A stretch of 34,673 nucleotides of DNA from Flavobacteriaceae bacterium PRS1 (GCA_003709165.1 RDRZ01000024.1:1-34673), one strand, 5' to 3'. Shown: positions 26,395 to 34,485, numbered from the stretch's first letter. Notes: generated from the letters alone by a model not told the origin. Program-made: numbers and translations.

Positions 26395-27393
26395 ATGAAA
26401 ATATATAAACTCCTAATAGTTTTATTTATAAGTATTCAAACTTGTTTTGGGCAAATAAAAAAAATCAATGGCGTTAGTTTTGTGGCTTCAAGAGAACCTA
26501 TTAATGAACAACATATTAACCCTGTACTAAATGTAAATGCAAACTACGTGGCTATAATGCCATTTGGATTTATAAAGGATTTAAAATATCCTGAAATAGT
26601 TTTTAATACAAATAGGCAATGGTTTGGAGAAACCAAAGAAGGCGCAAAACAATAAATTCAAAAATTTCAAGAAAAAGGAATAAAGATTACTATTAAACCA
26701 CAAATTTGGGTTTGGCGTGGTGAGTATACGGGATTTATTGAAATGACAAATGAAGATGATTGGCAAGTTTTAGAAAACTCGTATACCCAATTCATCTTAT
26801 TATATGCTATGCTGGCGCAAGAAATTGATGCAGAACTTTTTTGTATAGGAACAGAATTAGAAAAATTTATTGAAAAAAGACCTCAATATTGGAGTAACCT
26901 AATAAAAGAAATAAAAAAAGTTTATAAAGGGAAACTTACTTACGCAGCTAATTGGGATGAATTTAAACGCACACCTTTTTGGAGCGATTTAGATTATATA
27001 GGAATAGATGCTTACTTTCCTGTTAGTGATGAAAAAATACCAACTGTTGCTCAATGCTTAGAAGGTTGGAAAATGCACAAGTCAGTAATTAAATCAATGT
27101 CTGAAAAGTATAACAAATCAATTCTATTTACAGAGTTTGGTTATAGAAGTATGGATTATTCAGGAAAAGAACCTTGGCAAAGTGATTACAAAATAAAGTC
27201 ACTTAATCTTCAAGGACAAACCAACACAACTCAAGCATTGTTTGAAACCTTTTGGAATGAAGATTGGTTTGCTGGTGGTTTTATTTGGAAATGGTTTCAT
27301 AATCATGAAAATTCTGGAGGAAAAAATGATAATCAATTTACACCACAAAACAAACCAGTTGAAGAAACTATAAAACGATATTATTCGCAATAA
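26395..27393 (+). pseudogene. GH113-like beta-mannanase, interrupted by a stop codon
   Basis: The frame from the ATG at 26395 (signal peptide MKIYKLLIVLFISIQTCFGQ) carries an in-frame TAA at 26653-26655 (codon 87), then continues without shift to 27393, 332 codons in all. The sequence around the stop reads GAKQ*IQKFQEKG, where Tyr is likely in relatives. GH113 features: INGVSFVAS start, FCIGTELEKF (acid/base Glu), GIDAYFPVS and LFTEFGYRS (nucleophile Glu). It would be a secreted TIM-barrel mannanase. The stop removes both catalytic residues from the first product. Its end overlaps the next gene (TAATG). Confidence 0.82.
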
Positions 27394-28653
27394 TGAGATA
27401 CATTTTATTCTTTTTATTTTTGTTTGTACAATTTAATGTGCAATCTCAAGAGTATTTAGTTGTCAACTTAAAAATACAGGGTAATAAAAAAACGAAAGTA
27501 TCTTTTATAAAAAAGATATCATCAATTAAAGCTGGAGTTGTTTTAGATTCTTTACTAATCGAAGAAGATATAAAACGTTTAAAACGTTTGCCATCAATAG
27601 CGCATGCCTATTATCAGGTATTTTATTCGCACGAAAACAAATATAACGTGTTTTATAATATTGAAGAGAATTTTACAATTATTCCCTCTGTAAATGTATA
27701 TACTACAAATGATGATGAATTTGCCTACAGATTAGGTTTATATGAATTTAATTTATTTGGACAAAATATTATTTTCGGAGGTTTTTACCAAAAAGATATT
27801 TATAGTTCTTACGCAATTAATTTTAGAGCTCCATATTTGTTTAGTAAACAATTTGGATTAGCTATTAATCATCAAGATTTAACAACTCAAGAGCCATTTT
27901 TTTTTAATAATACTACTGCTGATTATAAATATCGTAACAAATCGATAGAGATTTTAGGGTTATATGAAATTGATTTTAAAAATAGGATTGAGTTTGGTGT
28001 CAATTTCTTCACAGAAACATATTCATACAAATTTAGAGCTACAAGTCTAGATATTCCACAAGAGTTAAATGTAGATAAATTTCTTTATAAGGGCGTTTAT
28101 GAATATAATAATTTAGACTACTATTATCAATATGTATCTGGGTTTAAATCTGTGTTTAATTTTCAATATGTTCTTTCTAGAGATGATAGATTACCAGAGT
28201 TTTTAATTGGATGGAATGATTTCTTTTATTTTAAGAGAGTAGGAGAAAAAAGGGAATTGGGCTAATAGATTACGTATCGGGTTCTCAAGCAACAATGACT
28301 CGCCATTTGCACCATTTTCAGTAGATAATAATCTTAATATAAGAGGTGTTGGTAATTCGATAGATAGAGGTACAGGAGCTATTATTCTTAATACAGAATA
28401 TAGACACACCATTTATGAAAAAACCTGGTTTGTTTTACAAGGAAATGTGTTTATAGATGCAGGTTCTTGGAGGCAGCCAGGAGGTGATTTCAGCGATTTT
28501 GGAAAAAGCGAGAACATTAGAGTTTATCCAGGATTAGGCTTACGTTTTATTCACAAAAAAATATATAATGCTATTTTCAGGATAGATTATGGAGTTGGGA
28601 TAACACCAAATGCAACTAAAGGATTGGTGATTGGTATTGGGCAGTATTTTTAG
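27393..28653 (+). pseudogene. BamA/D15-like outer-membrane protein, frameshifted
   Basis: Signal peptide (MRYILFFLFLFVQFNVQSQ), one POTRA-like unit (LVVNLKIQGNKKTKVSFIKK ... IEEDIKRLKRLPSIAHAYYQV), then barrel strands. The frame stops at 28265 (EKRELG*) because a run of six A at 28246-28251 has one base too many. With five A it reads GEKGNWANRLRIGFSSNN and continues through GNSIDRGTGAIILNTEYRHTI to the C-terminal GIGQYF at 28653, about 419 aa. The barrel is therefore missing its last strands as written. It converges on the arsenosugar GT gene with a 4-base overlap. Confidence 0.8.
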
Positions 28654-29417
28654 ACAATATGTTGTTTGTAGTAGCGATGCAATTCTTCAGCCGAAGCACC
28701 AAACCAACGCTTCATATATATCACTAAAAAATGATACTGTAATTTCCAAACCCCCTTTTTTTTGTAACCTCTTGCTGAAGTTTTAATTTTATGCTGAATA
28801 ACTACAAACTCGTTTCTGGCATAAAGTTCGTTAATTAAAATATTGTCTTCGTAGATAATAAAACTTTCATCAAAGCAACCAATATCATTAAACAATTTTT
28901 TTGTAATAAACTGACTTTGATCGCCACCTCTACAAGCTCTCCAACTAAATTGTGTAAACCAACTTGCTAGTTTTAGCCACCAATGTTTATAGTCAAATTT
29001 CATCCTGAAACATCCTGCGAGATTGTTTTTTTTTATTTCTTGAATAATATAGTTATCAAAATCTTTTGGTGGAAAGGCATCTGCATGTAAAAAATATAAT
29101 ATGTTTCCTGAAGCATTTCTTGAGCCAAGATTCATTTGCTTTGCTCTTCCTTTGGGCGAAATCATAAACTTTATATTATGACGAGTCCATCCTGAACTTG
29201 TTTCAGGATCTTCTTCTCGATACGATTCTGATAATTCTGAATCACTCGAAGTGACAAAAGCCTTAACCATTTCCATGGAGCCATCAGTACTTCCACCATC
29301 TACAACAATGATTTCTGCAATGTTTTCTTTCAAAGAATTATCAAGCAAATGTTGAAGCAACTTGCCAATAATATCTGCTTCATTTAAAATAGGAATTATT
29401 ATAGAAATCTTATTCAT
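28650..29417 (-). CDS. TIGR04283-type arsenosugar-cluster GT2 glycosyltransferase
   Basis: 255 aa. GT2 start ISIIIPILNEADII, VVDGGSTDGS, then SPKGRAKQMNLGSRNASGNILYFLHADAFPP (metal-binding HAD), CRGGDQSQFITKKLF and the YKKKGVWKLQYHFLVIYMKRWFG tail, matching glycosyltransferases of arsenosugar loci. Last gene of the cluster on this strand. Residues about 55-81 (SSDSELSESYREED...) are encoded by a palindromic repeat inserted between VKAF and IKFMISPKG, where relatives have a short loop. The insertion keeps the frame and lies before the metal site, so activity may survive. It overlaps the DUF547 gene by eight bases. Confidence 0.85.
   Translation of the reverse strand: MNKISIIIPILNEADIIGKLLQHLLDNSLKENIAEIIVVDGGSTDGSMEMVKAFVTSSDSELSESYREEDPETSSGWTRHNIKFMISPKGRAKQMNLGSRNASGNILYFLHADAFPPKDFDNYIIQEIKKNNLAGCFRMKFDYKHWWLKLASWFTQFSWRACRGGDQSQFITKKLFNDIGCFDESFIIYEDNILINELYARNEFVVIQHKIKTSARGYKKKGVWKLQYHFLVIYMKRWFGASAEELHRYYKQHIV
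29177..29255. repeat. Composite palindromic repeat inserted in frame in the GT gene
   Basis: About 79 bases: one hairpin ATCCTGAACTTGTTTCAGGAT (8-base stem, 29188-29208 region) and a small hairpin TCACTCGAAGTGA at the other end. The length adds about 26 codons, keeping the frame. It shows the same design as the repeats at 11194, 14497 and 17975. Confidence 0.85.
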
Positions 29418-30288
29418 TCAAATTCCAATCGTAGTCTTTAAAACTCTTTTTTGCGTTTTGCGAAATGATAATCTCTGAATATGTATTTAAAAAATCTATT
29501 AAAGAACCATTCTGTTTAAAATCTGAAGAAAACCATTTAAAGATCTTGGAAATTTTAATACTATTTTGAGATAAGTCATTTCTTGATGAATCTGCTAAAA
29601 ATTCTTTTGTAGCATTGTTTAACTGTTTTTCAATTTTTGAAGACTCGAAAGCTGTATTCTGTAATTTTGGACAAGAAACAGAAGCGCAAACAATCCCGAA
29701 ATGAATGCGAGGATCTCCCATTTTACGAAGTATTTTATGTTCAATATCATTAAGCGAGTATGTTTTATTTCCTAATGTTATAAAACTAATATCCCAAGGA
29801 CCACTTATATCTTTTATGCTTTTTACAGGATATTTATCAATTATGAGTTTTACCGTAAACGCATTATAAACATTAATCCAATACGCCAATTTATCTGCTT
29901 TAGTCCAAGAGTTTTGAGGTGTGTTTTCTGAAAGAAATTCTAGATAATCATCTAATTCTTTTTCACTTTCTTTAAACCCTTTATAACTGACATTGCCTTG
30001 AGATGAAACGTATTTTTGAAGTAAACTGTTCCATAAAATATGATTAAAGGTTTCAATTGAATCTAAAACAGTTTCAAAAGGTACTTCTTCCGTTTTTTTT
30101 ATTGAATCAAGATGTGATGAAATAATTTCTTCACTATATACAATTGATTTGGGTTCGTTAGAAACACTAATCTGCGTTTGAATAATTTCCTTTTTTTGCG
30201 TTTCTTTAAAAGAGTTGCTAATAGTTTTATTTGTTCCGTTACAGGAATTAAATAAAAATAAGATTGATAATAGAAAATGTATACTCAT
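29410..30288 (-). CDS. DUF547 lipoprotein in the arsenosugar cluster
   Basis: 292 aa from the ATG at 30288. A longer frame would start inside arsM, but this ATG directly begins a lipoprotein signal MSIHFLLSILFLFNSC. A low-complexity linker (about 20-80) is followed by DUF547: LAYWINVYNAFTVKLIIDKYPVKSI, TYSLNDIEHKILRKMGDPRIHFGIVCASVSCPKL and FKWFSSDFKQNGSLIDFLNTY. It is the complete version of the domain that is broken at 24714. Located between arsM and the GT2 gene, it is probably a conserved cluster member with unknown role at the membrane. Confidence 0.82.
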   Translation of the reverse strand: MSIHFLLSILFLFNSCNGTNKTISNSFKETQKKEIIQTQISVSNEPKSIVYSEEIISSHLDSIKKTEEVPFETVLDSIETFNHILWNSLLQKYVSSQGNVSYKGFKESEKELDDYLEFLSENTPQNSWTKADKLAYWINVYNAFTVKLIIDKYPVKSIKDISGPWDISFITLGNKTYSLNDIEHKILRKMGDPRIHFGIVCASVSCPKLQNTAFESSKIEKQLNNATKEFLADSSRNDLSQNSIKISKIFKWFSSDFKQNGSLIDFLNTYSEIIISQNAKKSFKDYDWNLNE

Positions 30289-30301
30289 AACTTTTTTATA
30301 G

Positions 30302-31273
30302 TTAACAACAACCTCCACCATCATAATGATAGGTAGATTCACTTATAAAAATATCATCTTTATTTAATGAGGCTAATGCTCCGGCTGTTTTATCACAAAT
30401 GGCTAAAGGTTGATTCTTTAATAGTATGTGTCCTGATTTATCATCAAAATAATCATCTTTACCATAATAAATAGCAGCTTTTCCTGTAAAAACACAAGGC
30501 CCATCTTTTGGCATTGGATCTTTTATAGCTGCTACTTCAATGGACTCTATATAAATTAACTCATCTGTTGGATAATTTTTAGGGTCTAAAATCCTGTAAG
30601 GTTTACGAGCTCGGATTTCAATAGTGCCAAAGCCAGCATTAGTTAGCATTTTTACGTATTCAGCTATTGGTAAACTTCCACTTAAACACAAAGCACGAAG
30701 TTTGTCGTCGTTACGTAATTCTTCATTCATTGTTTGCTCGCAAGTTGGATCGCTCATCACTAATTTTCCGTGTGGTTTTAATATGCGGTACATTTCATCA
30801 ATAGCCTTCTTTAAATCTTCAGCTTTAAAAATATTAAATAAACAGTTTTGTGCAGCAACATCTATGCTATTATCATCAACAGGAAGATTCATAGCATCTC
30901 CTTTTTTAAGTTCTATAAATTCGCTTTTAAACCAAGAATTTTGTGCTTCGGCTTCAATAAAGTTTTTACGTGATGCTTCGAGCATTTCATCTACTACATC
31001 TATACCAATGACACCACCTTTTTGACGATTGAAATATGCGAACTGCAAGAGTTCCATGCCGCCCCCAACACCAACATATAGCATTTTAGGATTGTTGGTT
31101 AGGTCACGAGCATGAACTGTGCTGCCGCAACCATAGTTCATTTCTTGCATAATTTTTGGAATTTTCAGTCCTGGCAATTCCCAAATAGGGTTAGTGGTAC
31201 AGCATAAACCAACATCAGGAGTTAGTGCAGCTTCTTTATATACATCGTAAGTTGTTTCAAGATAGTTACTCAT
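30302..31273 (-). CDS. arsM: Arsenosugar-type arsenite S-adenosylmethionine methyltransferase
   Basis: 323 aa. N-terminal vicinal Cys24-Cys25 (DVGLCCTTNP) and Cys49 (NYGCGS) are candidate arsenic ligands. The SAM-binding motif is LYVGVGGGMELLQF (about 65-78) and the second acidic block IGIDVVDEML. Further Cys occur in DPTCEQT and ALCLSG, and the tail ends GGGCC, a vicinal pair typical of the arsenosugar-cluster form. It methylates arsenite in the cytoplasm, the first step toward dimethylated arsenosugars. DUF547 and GT2 genes follow closely; a repeat-filled 97-base gap separates it from the upstream phosphorylase gene. Confidence 0.9.
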   Translation of the reverse strand: MSNYLETTYDVYKEAALTPDVGLCCTTNPIWELPGLKIPKIMQEMNYGCGSTVHARDLTNNPKMLYVGVGGGMELLQFAYFNRQKGGVIGIDVVDEMLEASRKNFIEAEAQNSWFKSEFIELKKGDAMNLPVDDNSIDVAAQNCLFNIFKAEDLKKAIDEMYRILKPHGKLVMSDPTCEQTMNEELRNDDKLRALCLSGSLPIAEYVKMLTNAGFGTIEIRARKPYRILDPKNYPTDELIYIESIEVAAIKDPMPKDGPCVFTGKAAIYYGKDDYFDDKSGHILLKNQPLAICDKTAGALASLNKDDIFISESTYHYDGGGCC

Positions 31274-31282
31274 AGTTTTTAG

Positions 31283-31325
31283 TTTACAGTACTCAGTATT
31301 CAGTATACAGTATTCATTCAGTTGC
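31283..31325. repeat. CTGAATACTG-type repeat upstream of arsM
   Basis: Tract of CAGTA/CAGTATTCAG/CAGTATACAG units; the inverted decamer CAGTATTCAG lies at 31294-31303. The rest of the gap to 31370 (CTGCCAACTATGGACTGATAAC) is of similar composition. No promoter consensus was seen in this gap, so arsM may be read through from upstream. Confidence 0.7.
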
Positions 31326-31370
31326 GTTAAATTATAACTGCCAACTATGGACTGATAACTACATACTAAA

Positions 31371-32183
31371 TTATAGTGTTTTTATCAATTCTTTAAATAA
31401 TGTTATCAAATTTGGTTCTGCTTTTGCTGCCATTGCAATAATTTCGGCAATATTTACTGGCTTTAAGTTATTTGGGTCGCATTCATCGGTTAATACTGAC
31501 ACTGCTGCTACTTTTAAATTTAAATGATTGGCAACAATAATTTCTGGAACTGTACTCATTCCTACTGCATCTGCACCAATTATCTTTAGCATTTTATATT
31601 CTGCACGAGTTTCCAATTGTGGACCAACAACACTTGCGTAAACGCCTTTGTTGAGTTTGATGTTGTTTGTTTCTGCAATATTTTTGAATTTGGCATTTAG
31701 TGCTTTATTGTACGGTTCGTTCATATCAGTAAAACGCTCGCCTAATATTTCTACACCTTTAAATGCTAATGGTGAACTGCCTTGAAGATTGATATGGTCT
31801 TCAATAAGCATCAATTCGCCTTTTTTAAAGTTGAGGTTTATGCCTCCAGCTGCGTTGGAAACTAAAAGTGTTTTGATGCCTAATTTTTCCATGACACGAA
31901 CAGGATACGTGACATCTTGGAGTGTGTAACCTTCATACAAGTGAAAACGCCCTTGCATGATAATTACTTTTTTGCCTTCTAAAATGCCGTAAATTAATTT
32001 GCCTTTATGAAACTCGACCGTTGCTGTTGGAAAATTCGGAATGTCATTATAACTTACTTTTTTTATTATGTCAATTTCTTCTACAAGTTTTCCTAAACCT
32101 GTGCCAAGTATGATGCCTATTTCTGGTTCAATAAAACCTTTATTTTGTAGATATTCAACGGTTTCTTGAATGTATTTAAGCAT
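31371..32183 (-). CDS. Purine nucleoside phosphorylase, trimeric type
   Basis: 270 aa, the usual length. Motifs: IILGTGLGKL (phosphate loop), MQGRFHLYEGY, VSNAAGGIN, VVGPQLETRAEYKM (base-binding Glu), ADAVGMSTVPE and LTDECDPNNL. It cleaves purine nucleosides to base and ribose-1-phosphate. In arsenosugar clusters it is thought to remove adenine from the adenosyl-arsenical made by ArsS, although ordinary purine salvage is also possible. It lies between arsM and the DM13/T9SS gene on the same strand. Confidence 0.92.
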   Translation of the reverse strand: MLKYIQETVEYLQNKGFIEPEIGIILGTGLGKLVEEIDIIKKVSYNDIPNFPTATVEFHKGKLIYGILEGKKVIIMQGRFHLYEGYTLQDVTYPVRVMEKLGIKTLLVSNAAGGINLNFKKGELMLIEDHINLQGSSPLAFKGVEILGERFTDMNEPYNKALNAKFKNIAETNNIKLNKGVYASVVGPQLETRAEYKMLKIIGADAVGMSTVPEIIVANHLNLKVAAVSVLTDECDPNNLKPVNIAEIIAMAAKAEPNLITLFKELIKTL

Positions 32184-32195
32184 ATAATAAGAATG

Positions 32196-32708
32196 TTATT
32201 GTATCACTAACTTTTTTGTAGTTTTTTGACCGTGACTACTAATCGATAATAAATAAATGCCAGCATTGAATTGAGACACATCAATATCTTTATTATTTTT
32301 ATTTTGGCTGTAAACAAGCTTACCAAAAATGTCAAAAATATGAATTTCTGTTTCAATATCTGTCATACCTTTCAAATGAACTATATCACTCGCAGGATTA
32401 GGATAAATAGTTATTTTATCGATACTATTATTTTCTAAATCAGAAATTTTAGCGGTTTGTAACATAACATCTGATAATCCATTCGATTTTACTATATAAG
32501 CTCTAACATCAGGACCCGAAGCTGTATTGAAGTTTGCACCTAAATCTAATGTAAACGTATCATTTGCATTTAAAGTTACAGTTACATCTCCAGTAATTTG
32601 ATACGCAGGCACAGTATTATTCCCAAAATTTGTAACAGACTCGATACATTGAGAGTATGTTTGCTGAAAAAATAAAGAGAGACTTAAAAAGAGTAAAGAT
32701 TTTTTCAT
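32196..32708 (-). CDS. Short DM13-like protein with type IX secretion tail
   Basis: 170 aa. Signal peptide MKKSLLFLSLSLFFQQTYSQ. Residues about 35-90 (QITGDVTVTLNAND, LDLGANFNTASGPDVRAYIV) resemble the first half of a DM13 domain. From about 98 is a type A sorting domain (ITIYPNPASDIVHLKG ... IFDIFGKLVYSQ ... FNAGIYLLSI ... KKLVIQ), so it is exported by type IX secretion to the surface. The second half of DM13 seems absent: ISDLEN runs straight into NSIDKITIYPNP. This may be an in-frame internal deletion of some 50-60 residues. Sits among arsenosugar genes; role unknown. Confidence 0.8.
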   Translation of the reverse strand: MKKSLLFLSLSLFFQQTYSQCIESVTNFGNNTVPAYQITGDVTVTLNANDTFTLDLGANFNTASGPDVRAYIVKSNGLSDVMLQTAKISDLENNSIDKITIYPNPASDIVHLKGMTDIETEIHIFDIFGKLVYSQNKNNKDIDVSQFNAGIYLLSISSHGQKTTKKLVIQ

Positions 32709-32713
32709 AGTAC

Positions 32714-33325
32714 TTATTTTTTAGTAATAAATGTGCTAATTAAAAACGGGATGTCTTTTATGTCTTCCCAAATATCTATGTCGTTCTTTTTATCTAATAA
32801 TTTCACTGTTTTGTTATTTAAATCAGTTAAAGTATTATTAAGCACAGTCGAAGTTCCCCAATCTTTATTTTGAAAAATTTGAGAATGCATGATTTTCATT
32901 CCTAATAAATAATAGCCTCCATCTACAGCTGGACCAATTACAACATCACACTTGCTTAACTGCTCAAAGGCATAGTTGATGTCTTTGGCTTCTAAATCGT
33001 ATAAATCACTTCCTACAATAACTACTTTTTTATAGCCTTTTGAGAAAGCCTCACGGAAGGCATTATGCATTCTTTCGCCTAAATCATTTCCTTTTTGTTG
33101 ATGTTTTTGATAAACAGTTTTATCCCAAATATCGTTATTTCTAACTTTTATAGAATAGTAAACAGCTTTGTCACAATTAATACCTCTAATAGTTATTTCA
33201 GTATGATTTAATAGAAATTTATAGATGTTTAATGCAGATTCGTTACCAATGGTTTTTGCCAAGCGTGTTTTTACTTTACCTAGTTCCGGATTTCTTGTAA
33301 AAACCATTACTAAATTTTTACTCAT
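32714..33325 (-). CDS. TIGR04282-type arsenosugar-cluster glycosyltransferase (DUF2064)
   Basis: 203 aa. The N-terminus MVFTRNPELGKVKTRLAKTIG is the phosphosugar nucleotidyltransferase-like signature of DUF2064. It continues with QQKGNDLGERMHNAFREAF, VVIVGSDLYDL and VVIGPAVDGGYYLLGM (the acidic metal site and glycine loop). Cytoplasmic. In arsenosugar loci it accompanies the TIGR04283 GT2 enzyme at 28650 and presumably handles the sugar or nucleotide part. It overlaps the rhodanese gene by eight bases. Confidence 0.88.
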   Translation of the reverse strand: MSKNLVMVFTRNPELGKVKTRLAKTIGNESALNIYKFLLNHTEITIRGINCDKAVYYSIKVRNNDIWDKTVYQKHQQKGNDLGERMHNAFREAFSKGYKKVVIVGSDLYDLEAKDINYAFEQLSKCDVVIGPAVDGGYYLLGMKIMHSQIFQNKDWGTSTVLNNTLTDLNNKTVKLLDKKNDIDIWEDIKDIPFLISTFITKK

Positions 33326-33827
33326 ATACCTTTTCTCCTTTAGTTAACCATTTACTCCATTCTTTTGAGAATATATGAACATTTTCAGTTACCGTATTAA
33401 TACTGTCGTAAACTTTGAAGCCATTATTTTTCCATTCAAAAATACCTCCATAAAGATTAAATACGTTTGTGTAACCTGCTTTTTTTATTTTCTCTGCAAT
33501 GTCTTCAGAGCGAATTCCTAAAGAGCAATACACTACAATTTGAGTGTCTTTATTGGGAAGCTTTTTTTGTACTGAATCTATTTGAAAATCATCATACCCA
33601 ACATAAATGGTATTCTTTATATGACTTACAGTATACTCTTTTATTTCTCTGGCATCTAAAATGATGGCATTGGTTTTGGGCATAGCCAATTCTTGAACCG
33701 AAATGTAAGGCACACTTCGTTCATTATACATTTCTAATAAATCTGAAAGCGTTTCAGGTTCTTTTTCTTGAGCAAGACTAAATTGAGCTGTGAAAAGAGT
33801 TAATAATATGAATAGTATATTTTTCAT
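33318..33827 (-). CDS. Exported rhodanese-like protein
   Basis: 169 aa. Signal peptide MKNILFILLTLFTAQFSLAQ, then a single rhodanese domain: ILDAREIKEYTVSHIKNTIYVGYDDF and the active loop VVYCSLGIRSEDIAEKI with catalytic Cys101. The six-residue loop CSLGIR is of sulfurtransferase type. It ends LYGGIFEWKNNG. It would act in the periplasm on sulfur, or possibly on other chalcogen/arsenic-thiol chemistry. Within the arsenosugar cluster, an exported sulfurtransferase could relate to thio-arsenicals, but that is a guess. Confidence 0.85.
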   Translation of the reverse strand: MKNILFILLTLFTAQFSLAQEKEPETLSDLLEMYNERSVPYISVQELAMPKTNAIILDAREIKEYTVSHIKNTIYVGYDDFQIDSVQKKLPNKDTQIVVYCSLGIRSEDIAEKIKKAGYTNVFNLYGGIFEWKNNGFKVYDSINTVTENVHIFSKEWSKWLTKGEKVYE

Positions 33828-33865
33828 TCTTAAATCAAAAATCGTTAATCGTAATTCTTAAATCA
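33826..33865. repeat. Short direct repeat between rhodanese and arsS remnant
   Basis: ATTCTTAAATCA occurs at 33826-33837 and again at 33854-33865, separated by AAAATCGTTAATCGTA. The second copy contains the stop codon of the arsS remnant. Small and A+T-rich, so chance cannot be excluded. Confidence 0.4.
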
Positions 33866-34220
33866 CATTCCCTTGGCAACTACTTCCTGCTCCAGCTGTA
33901 CAGCCATAACAATGTTGAGATATTATAATTTGTCTATTTTGAAGCAACTCTTCATTGTAATCTTTAATGTGTTTTGTTTTACTGGCAACTTTTAATCCTA
34001 ACATTTGGTTAAAGTCGCAGTCGTAAAGCCAACCATCCCAACTTACCGAAATAGTATTCCTGCACATAACATTCTTTACAGCTTCTGGATTATAAGCTTC
34101 GACTAACGAGTACATATAATCTTCATAATTTTCTGAAGCAATTAAATAATCTAAAAACCGACTTATTGGTAAATTAGTAATTGCAAACAAATTATGAAAC
34201 TGAATATCAAAATCCTTTTC
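33858..34220 (-). pseudogene. arsS: ArsS radical SAM arsenosugar protein, C-terminal remnant
   Basis: About 120 C-terminal residues remain: FDIQFHNLFAITNLPISRFLDYLIAS, VMCRNTISVSWDGWLYDCDFNQMLGL and QHCYGCTAGAGSSCQG. This Cys-rich end is characteristic of the radical SAM protein ArsS (usually over 300 aa). The N-terminal two thirds, including the CxxxCxxC iron-sulfur motif, are missing. Upstream the frame runs into xdhC sequence in another reading frame, with no natural ATG. ArsS would have made the adenosyl-arsenical intermediate, so this copy is dead. The junction lies at about 34207-34222, around GGCGGAAAAGG. Confidence 0.85.
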
Positions 34221-34485
34221 CGCCACAGCATTGTTCAAATTCTGGTCCTAAGGTGTAAGTTATTTCTACAATTCTATTCTCTTTTAATGATACTAATGCT
34301 TCGTCAATAGCTAAAAATTCTAATTTTCCGCCTCCAATGGTTCCAAATATTTTTTTGTTTTTAGTGATAATCATTCTTGAACCAACTGCACAAGGCGTAG
34401 AGCCTAAACATTTAGTAACTGTAACCAAAGCTATTGGTTCTCTTTTAGTTTTAAAATCGTTTAATAATTCAATCCAGTTTAGCAT
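34207..34485 (-). pseudogene. XdhC/CoxI-family protein, N-terminal remnant
   Basis: 92 codons: MLNWIELLNDFKTKREPIALVTVTKCLGSTPCAVGSRMIITKNKK, FGTIGGGKLEFLAIDEAL and TYTLGPEFEQCCGGKGF*. This is the first third of an XdhC-type molybdenum-cofactor chaperone, with GSTPxxxGxRM and QCCGG motifs. The Rossmann C-terminal domain is missing; the frame stops three codons after CCGG, where arsS sequence begins in a different frame. XdhC inserts sulfurated molybdopterin into xanthine-dehydrogenase-type enzymes. Its ATG faces the peroxidase-like gene at 34607. Confidence 0.85.

Noticed and set aside
7999-26655. Reassignment of TAA to Tyr
   Set aside because: TAA is the normal stop of most intact genes in this window, so a general reassignment is impossible; only local explanations remain.
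30289-30342. DUF547 lipoprotein starting at 30342
   Set aside because: This would place 18 residues inside the end of arsM before the signal peptide; the ATG at 30288 begins a standard lipoprotein signal.
30624-31025. 133-codon plus-strand frame within arsM
   Set aside because: It is antisense to a well-conserved methyltransferase and its translation has no recognisable family or signal.
13526-31325. CRISPR array made of CTGAATACTG repeats
   Set aside because: The copies are kilobases apart, lack regular spacers and there are no cas genes.
33858-34485. A genuine XdhC-ArsS fusion protein
   Set aside because: The two parts are in different frames; the XdhC frame stops right after QCCGGKGF and the ArsS frame has no ATG, so no fusion product is expected.
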